From Marivirga aurantiaca (GTDB lineage: Bacteria > Bacteroidota > Bacteroidia > Cytophagales > Cyclobacteriaceae), in contig NZ_JAEQBW010000013.1 in the NCBI RefSeq assembly GCF_016679925.1, positions 1 through 64,000 of the forward strand: 64,000 bases of DNA, in the 5' to 3' direction. The position numbers and the translations under genes are program-made. This document shows positions 8,958-17,907 of the stretch, piece by piece. The notes under the pieces are model-generated. The model was not told the DNA's origin. It made no database searches and saw only the letters and a program-made list of their open reading frames with translations. Every line of letters starts with the position of its first letter. Within the stretch, counting starts at the first letter, position 1.

Positions 8958-9277
8958 ATATTACTTTAGAACCCGTAAATTTCAACATCAGTCCGGAACT
9001 CGATAATCGTGTGAGGGAAATGTTTAGTAAATTGTCCAAATTCAATGATCAAATTGTTGGCATAGACTTATATCTAAAATCAGTTACTGAATCCAACATA
9101 GATGAAAAAGTGGTAGAAGCAAAAGTTTTTCTTCCGGGCAATGATATATTTGTAATGGGCAAGGGTGAAAGTTTTATCACTGCTTCACAGGATTGCTACG
9201 ATGTAGCAAAAAGAAATGTACGCAAAGCAAAGGAAAGGCTGAAAGACAGACATGAAATAAGACCTGATAAATTATAA
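8954..9277 (+). CDS. hpf: Ribosome hibernation promoting factor (HPF/RaiA family)
   Basis: A 107-residue short-form HPF/YfiA protein. Such proteins bind the 30S decoding region and inactivate ribosomes as 100S dimers or idle 70S particles in stationary phase. The family pattern is visible: an N-terminal beta strand, SPELDNRVREMFSKLSKF, a central strand block (VVEAKVFLPG), and the final helix with DVAKRNVRKAKERLKDRH. It lacks the long C-terminal dimerisation domain of long HPF. It is translationally coupled (ATGA) to the HepT-like gene upstream, and a terminator follows directly. Confidence 0.85.
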   Translation: MNITLEPVNFNISPELDNRVREMFSKLSKFNDQIVGIDLYLKSVTESNIDEKVVEAKVFLPGNDIFVMGKGESFITASQDCYDVAKRNVRKAKERLKDRHEIRPDKL

Positions 9278-9280
9278 TGA

Positions 9281-9307
9281 AGTGGGGCTTTAAGCCTCAC
9301 TTTTTTT
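9281..9307. terminator. Terminator between hpf and the histidine kinase gene
   Basis: Stem AGTGGGGC (9281-9288) pairs with GCCTCACT (9294-9301), with one G-T pair and loop TTTAA, followed by a run of T. It begins 4 bases after the hpf stop and overlaps the last codons of the convergent kinase gene. It clearly serves hpf. Confidence 0.85.
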
Positions 9308-11113
9308 GTATGGAAGGCTTACAAAAAATTGACTCCCCTTCCCTATTTCAGATTCAACCCAAACACTTCCCCCCAATAATTCTACATATTTTTTCACAAT
9401 CGAAAGCCCCAGCCCCATAGAAGACTCACCTTGTGTTGGTTTTGCGCTTAATTTCTGGTATTTGGAAAAAATTAATTGTTTGTCATTTTGAGTAAGACCC
9501 GGCCCTTCATCCTGCACTTTAAACACTACTTTATTATCAATCTGCTCCACACTTAATGAAATCTCCGACCCTGAGTCTGAAAATTTAATGGCATTGGAAA
9601 CAAGATTTTCAAGGATTTGGGTAAGGAATAAATGATCAGATTTAAAGAGTATAGATTCTTTTAATTTCAGGTCAAGGTGAATGTTCTTGTTTTCTGTTGA
9701 TTGCCGAAAGCTATTTTTCAATTCAACCATTAGTTGGTTCACATCGATTTCTTCAAATATCACTTTCATTCGATTTCCCTCCAGAGCATCAAGATCAAGT
9801 ATTTTGTGAATCATCTGATTGAGTCTATTAGCAGACTCTTTAATTTTAGTAATAAGTCCTATGTCTTCTTTAGGTAGATTTGTCTGCTTGATTTGAAAGA
9901 CTTCTACCAGGCCCGTAATATGGTTAATAGGTGTGCGCAAATCGTGTGCAAGTATTTTGACCAAATTGTTTCTCTCCTCATTTAAGGATGTGAGTTGTAT
10001 ATTTCTATTAAGTAGTTTCTCATTTTTAATCCGGATGTTCTTTTGTTGCAATTCAATCTGTAGTTTTTGCTTAGATAACTTCCGAATGAACTTCTGTTTG
10101 TTATACAAAAGAATGAAAATCACTATTGCTGCAACAGTGATAACTATGATGAAAATAATAAGCAGACTTCGGAAATACTTTTCTTTCTCCAGTTGCAACT
10201 CAGCATTTTTTATATGATTTAATTGTATCTCTTTTTCTTTGGTAAGTATTGATGCCCCCAAATTATCCTCACCATAAATGTTTTCAATAAACACAAACAA
10301 TTCCGGGCTGATGTATTTAGACACTATCTTGGCAATCTTCACTTTTGATTCCGGTTCTGACAAATATTCGTTAAGAGGGATATCCCAACTACTATTCGGA
10401 GGTAACACAAAAGAATAACCATTCCCTCTCATGGTGAAGAAGTTTTGCCTTGTCAACTCCCCTCCATTTTTAATTAACATGAGATAGATTGGCAAATCAA
10501 TGAACCCAAATCCCTCTTCAGTTTTACTGATTTCTTCCAAAATATTTTTATCACTGTCTATGTATAGCATATTGAAATGAAGGTTCAATTGCTTTTCTAT
10601 TTCCCACAAAAACTTCTCATAGGTAGTCCCTTTTATTGTAACCGCTGTTTTTCCATCCATTAGCTTGTTTATTTCATCAAGCGTCTTTACTATAGGGGTT
10701 CCTTTAGCGGTAACTAATACCGTCACATCTGAGAGGTAGGATGTCGAGAATTTCATCCTTTTCCTTCTCTCTTCAGTAATGGAAAAGGCAGACACACCAA
10801 TAGAATTAGGGAAAGGACTACCAGCTATTTTATCCTGAATAGAAACAAAATCTTCAGATTCAATCCAATTCAACTTTAAGTCAATACCATATTTCTCTTT
10901 CACAAAAAGTTGAAAATGATTCAACATTTCAACTTCCAGCCCTTTCATGTTTCCAAATTCATCCTGATAGATGAATGGTTTTGACACAAACCAATGTAAA
11001 TCAAGCTGGGCTGATTTCGATTTATTTGCTTCTTGCCAATGGATAGGCTCATTGGATGCAAATCCTGCCAGGGCAGAAAACACACCAATCAACAAAAAGC
11101 AAATCTGAACCAT
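9290..11113 (-). CDS. Sensor histidine kinase with periplasmic solute-binding domain
   Basis: A 607-residue kinase. Residues 1-20 form a signal peptide. About 35-275 resemble a family 3 periplasmic solute-binding domain (amino-acid/transporter type, as in BvgS/EvgS). One membrane helix (about 316-337) and a coiled coil follow. The dimerisation box AHDLRTPINH has the phospho-acceptor His390, and the ATPase domain shows NLVSNAIKFS, DEGPGL and GLGLSIVKK. There is a single sensor copy and no receiver or phosphotransfer domain, unlike BvgS. No response regulator gene lies next to it, so its partner is elsewhere. Its ligand is probably a small polar molecule, but this is inference. Confidence 0.87.
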   Translation of the reverse strand: MVQICFLLIGVFSALAGFASNEPIHWQEANKSKSAQLDLHWFVSKPFIYQDEFGNMKGLEVEMLNHFQLFVKEKYGIDLKLNWIESEDFVSIQDKIAGSPFPNSIGVSAFSITEERRKRMKFSTSYLSDVTVLVTAKGTPIVKTLDEINKLMDGKTAVTIKGTTYEKFLWEIEKQLNLHFNMLYIDSDKNILEEISKTEEGFGFIDLPIYLMLIKNGGELTRQNFFTMRGNGYSFVLPPNSSWDIPLNEYLSEPESKVKIAKIVSKYISPELFVFIENIYGEDNLGASILTKEKEIQLNHIKNAELQLEKEKYFRSLLIIFIIVITVAAIVIFILLYNKQKFIRKLSKQKLQIELQQKNIRIKNEKLLNRNIQLTSLNEERNNLVKILAHDLRTPINHITGLVEVFQIKQTNLPKEDIGLITKIKESANRLNQMIHKILDLDALEGNRMKVIFEEIDVNQLMVELKNSFRQSTENKNIHLDLKLKESILFKSDHLFLTQILENLVSNAIKFSDSGSEISLSVEQIDNKVVFKVQDEGPGLTQNDKQLIFSKYQKLSAKPTQGESSMGLGLSIVKKYVELLGGSVWVESEIGKGSQFFVSLPYKKSEA

Positions 11114-11353
11114 ACTTTAATTATTTATTAATAGAATTGTAATTTAACGATATATAAAGTATGATAAAATTTTTTTCTTTGAAAGCCGGATTTGATCCGA
11201 CCAATACATTACTGGAATATGTGTAAATGGAAATTAATTGGGAAATGACACTAGAAAAGGGAAATGAGAAGCCAAAGCGATCAGGGCTTGCTCAATGTCA
11301 GAGAGATTCAATATATCCTCTGTTCCAAAGCAAATATTCAATTTAGGAATAAA

Positions 11354-11365
11354 GGGGGGGGGGGG
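11354..11365. repeat. Poly-G tract (12 G)
   Basis: Twelve consecutive G on the plus strand (poly-C in the sense of the glycerate kinase gene), 2 bases beyond that gene's stop codon. Long G runs are rare in this AT-rich DNA and are prone to slippage. It lies inside a short alternative minus-strand reading frame (11234-11416) that I do not consider a proven gene. Confidence 0.9.
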
Positions 11366-11367
11366 CG

Positions 11368-12513
11368 TTAATATTGCAGAACATACTCCTGAACAGGACG
11401 ATGTTCCGTTAGCCAATGAAGCAAGGCTTCCTTAAGTACCCTTTTAGGCTTCCTTAATGCTTCTTCCGCACTCCCTGCAAAAGCGGATAGACTAATAATT
11501 TCTGTATGGTAAAAATATTTTTCCTGATTGTGCAATTCATTTTCACCCACCAATAAAAGTAAAGGTTTTTTATGCCTTTGACAAAGGCAGTAAACTTCCT
11601 CCACTACTTTACAATTCAAAGATTGTTCGTCCAATTTCCCTTCCCCGGAAATCACCAAATCTGCGGTTTTTATATGATGTTCAAGCTGTAACAAATTGCC
11701 GATATAAGTAGCTCCCGCTTTCATGGTGGCCTTTAGAAAAAAAGAAGCCCCGCCCCCCAAACCACCTGCTGCCCCTGAGCCGGGAAATTGATCTATTGAA
11801 AAATGAAAGTCCTTTTTAATGATTTTTGCCAGATGTTTCAGCCCCTGATCTACTTTTATACAATCTTCATTATCCAATCCCTTTTGAGGCCCATACTGAA
11901 AAGCTGCCCCTGTTGGCCCATATAGCGGGTTATTCACATCAGCCAGAACAGTTACTTTTATCTTTTTAAGCCAATCTTTTTTAGGAGGAATAATTTTGTC
12001 AATCTCAGAAAGAGTGCCTCCCGTAGGTATAAAGGATTCACCATTTTTCTTTAAAAAAGTATAGCCCAAAGCATTTGCCATCCCCGTGCCTCCATCATTT
12101 GTAGCACTCCCACCTATACATAAAATTATACTTTTGGCGCCTTTTTTTACGGCATCCCTGATCAATTCACCAGTGCCGTAAGTTGTAGTAATCAGTCCAT
12201 TCAAACGGGAGTAATTCAGTAATTTTGAACCTGAAGCATTGGCCATTTCTATATAAGCCTCTTTTCTTTCTGTAGAAAGATAATACTTCGCTAAAATTCT
12301 CCTCCTAAGTGGCCCATGCACTAAAATTTTTATCATTTCAGCTTTATAATATTTACTTAAAATGGCGGAAGACCCCTCTCCTCCATCAGCCATTGGAATT
12401 TTGATAATTTTCGATTGAGGGGAATAAACACTCATAGTCCATTCCACAATTTCAGCTACCTCATGGGCAGTAAGGCTACCTTTAAACTTATCGGGAGTGA
12501 CAACTATTTTCAT
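11368..12513 (-). CDS. Glycerate kinase (GlxK/GarK type)
   Basis: A 381-residue type I glycerate kinase, which phosphorylates D-glycerate to feed glycolysis. The N-terminus MKIVVTPDKFKGSLTAHEVAEI and the PMADGGEGSS motif (about residues 41-50) are characteristic. GSATNDGGTGMANALGY and GSGAAGGLGGG mark the central nucleotide and substrate region. Length is normal for the family. It stands alone between the kinase gene and divergent hemB. The stop codon is immediately followed by a 12-base C run in the coding sense; being after the stop, it cannot switch the enzyme itself. Confidence 0.9.
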   Translation of the reverse strand: MKIVVTPDKFKGSLTAHEVAEIVEWTMSVYSPQSKIIKIPMADGGEGSSAILSKYYKAEMIKILVHGPLRRRILAKYYLSTERKEAYIEMANASGSKLLNYSRLNGLITTTYGTGELIRDAVKKGAKSIILCIGGSATNDGGTGMANALGYTFLKKNGESFIPTGGTLSEIDKIIPPKKDWLKKIKVTVLADVNNPLYGPTGAAFQYGPQKGLDNEDCIKVDQGLKHLAKIIKKDFHFSIDQFPGSGAAGGLGGGASFFLKATMKAGATYIGNLLQLEHHIKTADLVISGEGKLDEQSLNCKVVEEVYCLCQRHKKPLLLLVGENELHNQEKYFYHTEIISLSAFAGSAEEALRKPKRVLKEALLHWLTEHRPVQEYVLQY

Positions 12514-12735
12514 TTTATTTGCGATTTAAAATTTTTACATTAAAAAAAATGGGCATCTAATCAAGATATATCCACTTAATTATTTTTACGGAGAAAACTA
12601 CCTGAAAGCCTTTATTTTAGCATTTTATTTTAATTCATTATTTAATTCCTTTATCAAACTCCTTCGAAACACTACTCATTCTTACTTGCTGATGTGAATC
12701 TGTTTTCAATTAGCACCCTCTCAAAAAGATGGCGA

Positions 12736-12770
12736 TTTGCCAACTGATACCATAAAAAACCGTATTTTTG
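12736..12770 (+). promoter_or_regulatory. Candidate hemB promoter
   Basis: TTTG (12736-12739), a 23-base spacer and TATTTTTG (12763-12770) match the Bacteroidota TTG-N17-23-TAnnTTTG consensus. It lies 22 bases before the hemB ATG. This is one of the best promoter matches in the window. Confidence 0.55.
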
Positions 12771-12792
12771 GGGATTAATTAAAAGTCATTCC

Positions 12793-13767
12793 ATGCTACG
12801 CAGACCCAGAAGAAATCGTAAATCTATTGCCATTAGGGAAATGGTGGAAGAAACCACTCTTACCACTAAAGATTTTATCTTTCCCTTATTCTTATTGGAA
12901 GGGAAAAACAAGAAAATCGAAGTGGATAGCATGCCTGGTATTTTCCGACTAACAACTGACTTAATGTTAAAGGAAATTGAAGAATGTTTAAAGCTTGGGA
13001 TTAAAGCGTTTGATATTTTTCCGGTAGTAGATGAGAAGTATAAGGATAAAATGGCCACTCAAAGTGCGAATGAGAAATTCTTTTACCTAAAAGCCCTAAA
13101 AGAAATTAAAGCTCAATTTCCTGAAGCATGCATTATGACAGATGTGGCAATGGATCCTTATAGCAGTGATGGCCATGATGGTATTGTAGATGAAAATGGC
13201 AATATTCTTAATGATGAAACTTTGGAAGTCCTGGCTGATATGGCATTGGCTCAAGCAGCAACAGGTATAGATATTATTGGACCTTCGGATATGATGGATG
13301 GTCGGGTGGAAGTAATAAGGGATGTATTGGATGATAATAATTTCGAAAATGTATCCATCATGAGTTATTCTGCAAAATATGCCAGTGCTTTTTACGGCCC
13401 ATTTCGTGATGCTTTGGATTCAGCACCTAAATCTGGCGATAAAAAAACCTATCAAATGAATCCTGCCAATAAACACGAAGCTCTGATTGAAGCCGAATTG
13501 GATGCCGATGAAGGGGCTGATTTCCTGATGGTAAAACCTGCTTTGGCTTATTTGGATGTGATTCATTTATTAAAAGAAAACCATGAACTACCTATTGCAG
13601 CTTATAATGTAAGCGGGGAATACAGCATGATTAAAGCAGCCGCCCAAAAGGGTTGGTTAAATGGTGAGCTTGCAATGATGGAAAGTTTGTTAAGCATCAA
13701 AAGAGCTGGGGCCGATGTGATCCTCAGTTATTTTGCAAAGGAAGCAGCATTACTTCTAAAGAAGTAA
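12793..13767 (+). CDS. hemB: Porphobilinogen synthase (delta-aminolevulinate dehydratase)
   Basis: A 324-residue HemB that joins two 5-aminolevulinate molecules into porphobilinogen in heme biosynthesis. The Schiff-base lysines are in SYSAKYASAFYGPFRDA and FLMVKPALAYLD. The metal region reads DVAMDPYSSDGHDG: the three Cys of zinc-dependent enzymes are replaced by Ala/Asp, which indicates the magnesium-type, cysteine-free active site. The gene is monocistronic, with a promoter match upstream and a hairpin downstream. Assignment is secure. Confidence 0.96.
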   Translation: MLRRPRRNRKSIAIREMVEETTLTTKDFIFPLFLLEGKNKKIEVDSMPGIFRLTTDLMLKEIEECLKLGIKAFDIFPVVDEKYKDKMATQSANEKFFYLKALKEIKAQFPEACIMTDVAMDPYSSDGHDGIVDENGNILNDETLEVLADMALAQAATGIDIIGPSDMMDGRVEVIRDVLDDNNFENVSIMSYSAKYASAFYGPFRDALDSAPKSGDKKTYQMNPANKHEALIEAELDADEGADFLMVKPALAYLDVIHLLKENHELPIAAYNVSGEYSMIKAAAQKGWLNGELAMMESLLSIKRAGADVILSYFAKEAALLLKK

Positions 13768-13797
13768 TGCATACGCCTACTCTGTATACATAGCAAA

Positions 13798-13823
13798 TAG
13801 TGGCATCTATTTAGATGCCACTA
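13798..13823 (+). terminator. Hairpin downstream of hemB
   Basis: A perfect 11-bp inverted repeat, TAGTGGCATCT (13798-13808) and AGATGCCACTA (13813-13823), with a 4-base loop, 30 bases after the hemB stop. The T run after it is weak, so termination may be partial or Rho-assisted. Confidence 0.6.
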
Positions 13824-13932
13824 AATCTCCATCTCATCTTAATATCGCTTCATCCGCTTAATTCTACAGTTCAGTAAGCTTTAATTTTTCAGGAGTGTAC
13901 TTTGCCCCACATTTGGTGCAAAGAAAAGCACT

Positions 13933-16083
13933 ATGAAAACATTTATTACTTTCGTCTTAATGATCAGCGCCTCTGTTGGAATAGCTCAAACAGAAATTAA
14001 AGGAATTGTGAAAGATTCTAAAGGAGAGCCATTGCCCGGAGTGAATGTATTTATCCAAAATACTTACGATGGCACCTCCACAAAGCCTGATGGTTCCTTT
14101 TCGTTCTCCAGTGATGAAACAGGTGATCAAATCCTTATTCTCCAATCTGTTGGGTTTAAAAAACAAGAACTAAGTGTACAACTGACAGGAGAACCGATTG
14201 AAAATAATGTTACACTCAAAGAATCCATAGACCAGCTTAATGCAGTTACCATTACTGCCGGGGCAATGGAAGCCTCAGATGAAAATAAGGCAGTGGTACT
14301 TAAGCCATTGGATATAGTAACTACACCAAGTGCAATGGGCGATGTGGTCGGAGCACTTCAAACCTTGCCCGGCACCTCCACTGTGGGCAATGACGGTAGA
14401 TTATTTGTAAGAGGTGGAGATGCTTCTGAAACAGCTATTTTTATTGACGGACTTAAAGTAGGCAATGCGTTTGGAACAACTGCCAATAATGTGCCTACCC
14501 GCACACGTTTTAACCCTAATCTTTTTAAAGGTTCATTTTTTAGCACAGGTGGTTATTCAGCTGAATATGGACAGGCACTATCTTCTGCTTTAGTGTTGAA
14601 CACTGTAGATATTCCAGTCAGAAACCAAGGTGATATAAGTTTAATGTCTGTTGGTGGTGGCTACGCCCAAACTTTAGTAGGCGAGAAAAACAGTTTAACG
14701 GCTTCTGCTAATTATTTTGATCTTACTCCTTATCAATCCCTTGTTAAGCAAAATTTCGATTGGGAAAGGAGTCCTCATGGATGGGATGCGTCCATATCTG
14801 CAAGACAAAAATGGGGAAATAGCGGAATGGTTAAAGCCTATCTCCATAAAGAATCCAGCGGAATGGAAATTTGGCAGGCAGAGCCAGGTGTTGATGGTAA
14901 AGGTTCATTGGTGAAGATTAAAAATGATTATACTTATGCTCAAAGTAGTTTTAAGCAAATTGGAAAAAATGACTGGAGTTATACAGGTGGACTCTCCTAC
15001 TCTCTCAATAAGGATCAAATTAAATTAGGTGGCTTGGATATTGTTCAGCAAACTGAACTTTTCCATGCCAAAGGTGTGGCTGTGAAGGATTTCTCTCCGG
15101 CTTTCTCTACAAAAATGGGTGTGGAAACATACTGGTCAGGCTATGAACAATCATTGGTGTCAGAAGACTTAAGCAGGAATTTTATGGATCAACAATATAA
15201 CGCCTTTATAGAATCGGATTACTATGTCAACAATCAATTGATATTCCGTGGTGGCCTGCGTTCTGGTTATAGTAAACTTAATGATGAATTATGGATAGAT
15301 CCCCGTGCCTCTGTATCCTACAAATTCAGAAGTGATGGACAAATTTCATTTGCTTATGGCACTTTCAGTCAATTGCCTGAAGAAAGATTTAGAGTGGTTG
15401 ACAATGAGTTAGGGAATACAAAAGCCACACATTGGATTCTTAATTATTTCCACTCTAAAAATGGCAGGACCTTCCGTGCAGAAGCCTTTTATAAAGGATA
15501 TGATCAACTACTCACATTTGAAGGTGATGTTCAATTTCCTGAACAACTCCGATTGGATGGGAACGGGGTCGCTAAAGGAATGGATTTCTTTTTCAGAGAC
15601 AATAAAACTTTCAAAAATACTGATTTTTGGATCACCTACAGTTTGGTGGATTCAGAGAGAAAATTTGGGGGATATCAAACTTCTGTTCAGCCGGGATTTG
15701 CTCCCTTGCACAATGGATCCGTGGTTGTGAAACATTTTATTTCACCCCTTAAATCGCAAATAGGTATGTCTTTTAGTATGAATGATGGTTATACTTATAC
15801 CAACCCTAATATTCCCGGAGAGCAAAATTCAAAAACAAAAAGCTATCAGGATTTAAGCCTGAGTTGGAGTTATCTCCCCAAACCTAATCTTATTATCCAC
15901 TTAGCATGTAGCAATGTTTTAGGAAGAAATAATGTGTTCGGTTACCAATATGCCTCAGAAACTAATGACAACAATCTTTTTACAGGTATGCCCATACAAC
16001 AAGGTGCTCCAAGATTCCTTTTTCTAGGGGTATTTCTTACACTTTCTTCAGATAAAAAAGCAAATCAATTAAACAATCTATAA
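13933..16083 (+). CDS. TonB-dependent outer-membrane receptor
   Basis: A 716-residue outer-membrane protein. After the signal peptide (1-18, ending GIAQ) comes a carboxypeptidase-D regulatory-like domain (about 20-105, with the typical GIVKDSKGEPLPGVNVF) and then a plug domain (about 125-235, containing GRLFVRGGDASETAIFIDG). The rest is a beta-barrel rich in aromatic/polar alternation. It ends without the classical C-terminal Phe, but strand-like segments continue to the end. At 716 residues it is short for a SusC protein and no SusD follows, so it is more likely a metal, siderophore or small-molecule receptor. It is followed after 11 bases by a periplasmic protein gene in the same operon. 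Confidence 0.87.
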   Translation: MKTFITFVLMISASVGIAQTEIKGIVKDSKGEPLPGVNVFIQNTYDGTSTKPDGSFSFSSDETGDQILILQSVGFKKQELSVQLTGEPIENNVTLKESIDQLNAVTITAGAMEASDENKAVVLKPLDIVTTPSAMGDVVGALQTLPGTSTVGNDGRLFVRGGDASETAIFIDGLKVGNAFGTTANNVPTRTRFNPNLFKGSFFSTGGYSAEYGQALSSALVLNTVDIPVRNQGDISLMSVGGGYAQTLVGEKNSLTASANYFDLTPYQSLVKQNFDWERSPHGWDASISARQKWGNSGMVKAYLHKESSGMEIWQAEPGVDGKGSLVKIKNDYTYAQSSFKQIGKNDWSYTGGLSYSLNKDQIKLGGLDIVQQTELFHAKGVAVKDFSPAFSTKMGVETYWSGYEQSLVSEDLSRNFMDQQYNAFIESDYYVNNQLIFRGGLRSGYSKLNDELWIDPRASVSYKFRSDGQISFAYGTFSQLPEERFRVVDNELGNTKATHWILNYFHSKNGRTFRAEAFYKGYDQLLTFEGDVQFPEQLRLDGNGVAKGMDFFFRDNKTFKNTDFWITYSLVDSERKFGGYQTSVQPGFAPLHNGSVVVKHFISPLKSQIGMSFSMNDGYTYTNPNIPGEQNSKTKSYQDLSLSWSYLPKPNLIIHLACSNVLGRNNVFGYQYASETNDNNLFTGMPIQQGAPRFLFLGVFLTLSSDKKANQLNNL

Positions 16084-16094
16084 ATCCTATAATT

Positions 16095-16748
16095 ATGAAA
16101 AAGTACACACTTATTTTCGCTTTGTTCCTGTTCGGAATATGCACTTCCAATGCCAATGATCCTGCTTATATTAAAGCAATGGCAAAACAATTAGAAGCTT
16201 TAGAAAAAGCGCAAACAACAACTGATTTTCAAGAGGTGGCTAATGGATTCAATCGCATAGCCGAAAAGAACTCAGAAGAATGGTTAGCAGATTATTACGC
16301 AGGTTTGGCATTGGTAAATGCCGGGTTCAGAAGCCAGGAAGGCATAAAAGAAAAAGATGCTTTTTACCATGAAGCAAAAAACCATGTAGAAAAAGCCATC
16401 AAGGCACATGGTGAGAATGCTGAGCTTTTGACTCTAAAGGGCTATGCTTTGATGGGAGAGTTATCGGCTGATCCCGGGAGCAGAGGACAACATATGTCCA
16501 GTGTAGTAATGGGAGCCTTTGGAAAAGCACTATCAATGGATCCTGAAAATCCCAGGGCAATGGTAATGATGGCTCAGATGGAGTTAGGTATGGCGCAATT
16601 TTTTGGTCAGGGGCCAGAGAAAGCTTGTGGCATGGCACAAAAAAGCATGCAACTTTTCGAGAAGGAAGCGGCTAAGACTTCCGAGAAAGATATTTCACCA
16701 CGCTGGGGCAAGGATATGGCCGAACAGATGATTACTCAATGCAAATAA
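16095..16748 (+). CDS. Secreted TPR-like helical repeat protein
   Basis: A 217-residue protein with a signal peptide (1-20, ending SNAN) and helical repeats resembling TPR units (DYYAGLALVNAGF, ELLTLKGYALMGE, NPRAMVMMAQMELGM). It has no recognised catalytic motif. It starts 11 bases after the TonB-dependent receptor gene and a hairpin follows it, so the two form an operon; a periplasmic partner for the receptor is a reasonable guess. The C-terminal CK ending and one Cys near GPEKACGM could form a disulfide. The specific function is unknown. Confidence 0.75.
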   Translation: MKKYTLIFALFLFGICTSNANDPAYIKAMAKQLEALEKAQTTTDFQEVANGFNRIAEKNSEEWLADYYAGLALVNAGFRSQEGIKEKDAFYHEAKNHVEKAIKAHGENAELLTLKGYALMGELSADPGSRGQHMSSVVMGAFGKALSMDPENPRAMVMMAQMELGMAQFFGQGPEKACGMAQKSMQLFEKEAAKTSEKDISPRWGKDMAEQMITQCK

Positions 16749-16760
16749 TTTCCCTATAAA

Positions 16761-16792
16761 CCTGCCGGGTTTTTCAAGTTCCGGCAGGCTTT
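16761..16792 (+). terminator. Terminator after the receptor/TPR operon
   Basis: CCTGCCGG (16761-16768) and CCGGCAGG (16781-16788) form a GC-rich stem with a 12-base loop, followed by CTTTATAT. It lies 12 bases after the stop of the TPR-like gene. Confidence 0.7.
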
Positions 16793-16839
16793 ATATGTAT
16801 ATAAAAAACAAAACATTATCTTTAAGCTAAACTGACCAA

Positions 16840-17907
16840 ATGATAAATAACAGTGCCCTCTCTAAAATTTGCTCCATTAAAACCTTAAAGGATTTTCTAT
16901 TCCTTAATTTAGGTATTGCCTTTTTATTAATGCTTTTTTATTGTCCCACCTGCTTTTTATCCTTAGAGGGGATTAGAAATATTTTACCGGATTTTATTTT
17001 TTCCTTTTTGATGTCATCTGCATTGAGTATGGGAGGATACGCAGTAGAAGCCTATTTTGACAATAAAATTAGCTGGATAGAATTCCCGGTGAAAAGGCTG
17101 TTTCTTACTGTCGTGATTTACCTGCTATACTCATTTATTGTAAGCTATACTTTGTCCGTAATGTACGGGTTATTAACCTCTGATACTTTAACCCTCCAAA
17201 ATATATCGTGGACAAGAATGTTGGAAAATACTGTAGTACCAATAGTTATTGCATTGGTAATCATTTCTATTTTCACTGCCAGATCATGGTTATACGAATG
17301 GCGGAATGCAGCTATTGAAACCGAGCAACTTAGATCGGAAAAGTTAGCCGGCCAGTATCAATCATTAAAGGATCAATTAAACCCCCATTTCCTTTTTAAT
17401 TCACTGAATGTACTTTCCAGTTTAGTCTATGAAAATGCTGATAAATCTGCCGCCTTTATCCAGCAGCTTTCCAGGATTTATCGTTATGTATTGGATATGC
17501 AATTTGAAGAGTTGGTGAGTGTGGAAGAAGAGTTGAATTTTGCTAAAAATTATTTAAGCCTTCAGAAAATCAGATTTGAGGAAAGTTTAATTTTCCACAT
17601 CAAAATCGAGAACAATAAAGATTTGTATTTACCTCCATTGTCATTACAGCTGTTGTTGGAAAATGCCATCAAACACAATATTGCGAGTATGGAGCATCCA
17701 CTAACAATTAATATTGAAGAGAAAGATGGGAAATTAATTGTAAGAAACAATTATCAACCAAAAATCACCAAAGACAGTGAGAACAGAGGCATAGGATTGG
17801 AAAACATCAAAAAAAGATATGCCCTCTTAAGCAAAAAAACACCACTGGTGATAGAAATGGAAAAGGAATTTTTAGTAGAACTTCCTTTATTAAGTTTAAA
17901 CAAATGA
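16840..17907 (+). CDS. LytS/YehU-type sensor histidine kinase
   Basis: A 355-residue membrane kinase. About four hydrophobic helices (residues 20-148) are followed by a His_kinase (PF06580-type) region with LKDQLNPHFLFNSLN, in which His183 is the expected phosphorylation site. A HATPase segment follows (LQLLLENAIKHN, NRGIGLENIKKRY). No extracellular sensor domain is seen, so the signal is probably read in the membrane. Its stop overlaps the response-regulator start by 4 bases (ATGA), defining a two-component pair. It follows the TonB receptor operon beyond a terminator, so a functional link with that operon is only possible. Confidence 0.88.
   Translation: MINNSALSKICSIKTLKDFLFLNLGIAFLLMLFYCPTCFLSLEGIRNILPDFIFSFLMSSALSMGGYAVEAYFDNKISWIEFPVKRLFLTVVIYLLYSFIVSYTLSVMYGLLTSDTLTLQNISWTRMLENTVVPIVIALVIISIFTARSWLYEWRNAAIETEQLRSEKLAGQYQSLKDQLNPHFLFNSLNVLSSLVYENADKSAAFIQQLSRIYRYVLDMQFEELVSVEEELNFAKNYLSLQKIRFEESLIFHIKIENNKDLYLPPLSLQLLLENAIKHNIASMEHPLTINIEEKDGKLIVRNNYQPKITKDSENRGIGLENIKKRYALLSKKTPLVIEMEKEFLVELPLLSLNK

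Noticed and set aside
8601-9277. Active HepT/MntA toxin-antitoxin module
   Set aside because: Catalytic His and Tyr are missing and there is no nucleotidyltransferase gene; the partner is hpf.
11234-11416. 60-residue minus-strand frame spanning the poly-C tract
   Set aside because: Not called as a gene because its start lies in the glycerate kinase gene and half is low complexity. The tract itself is reported as a finding.
13933-16748. SusC/SusD polysaccharide utilisation locus
   Set aside because: The receptor is shorter than typical SusC, and the following protein has no lipobox and no SusD-like sequence. No glycoside hydrolases are nearby.
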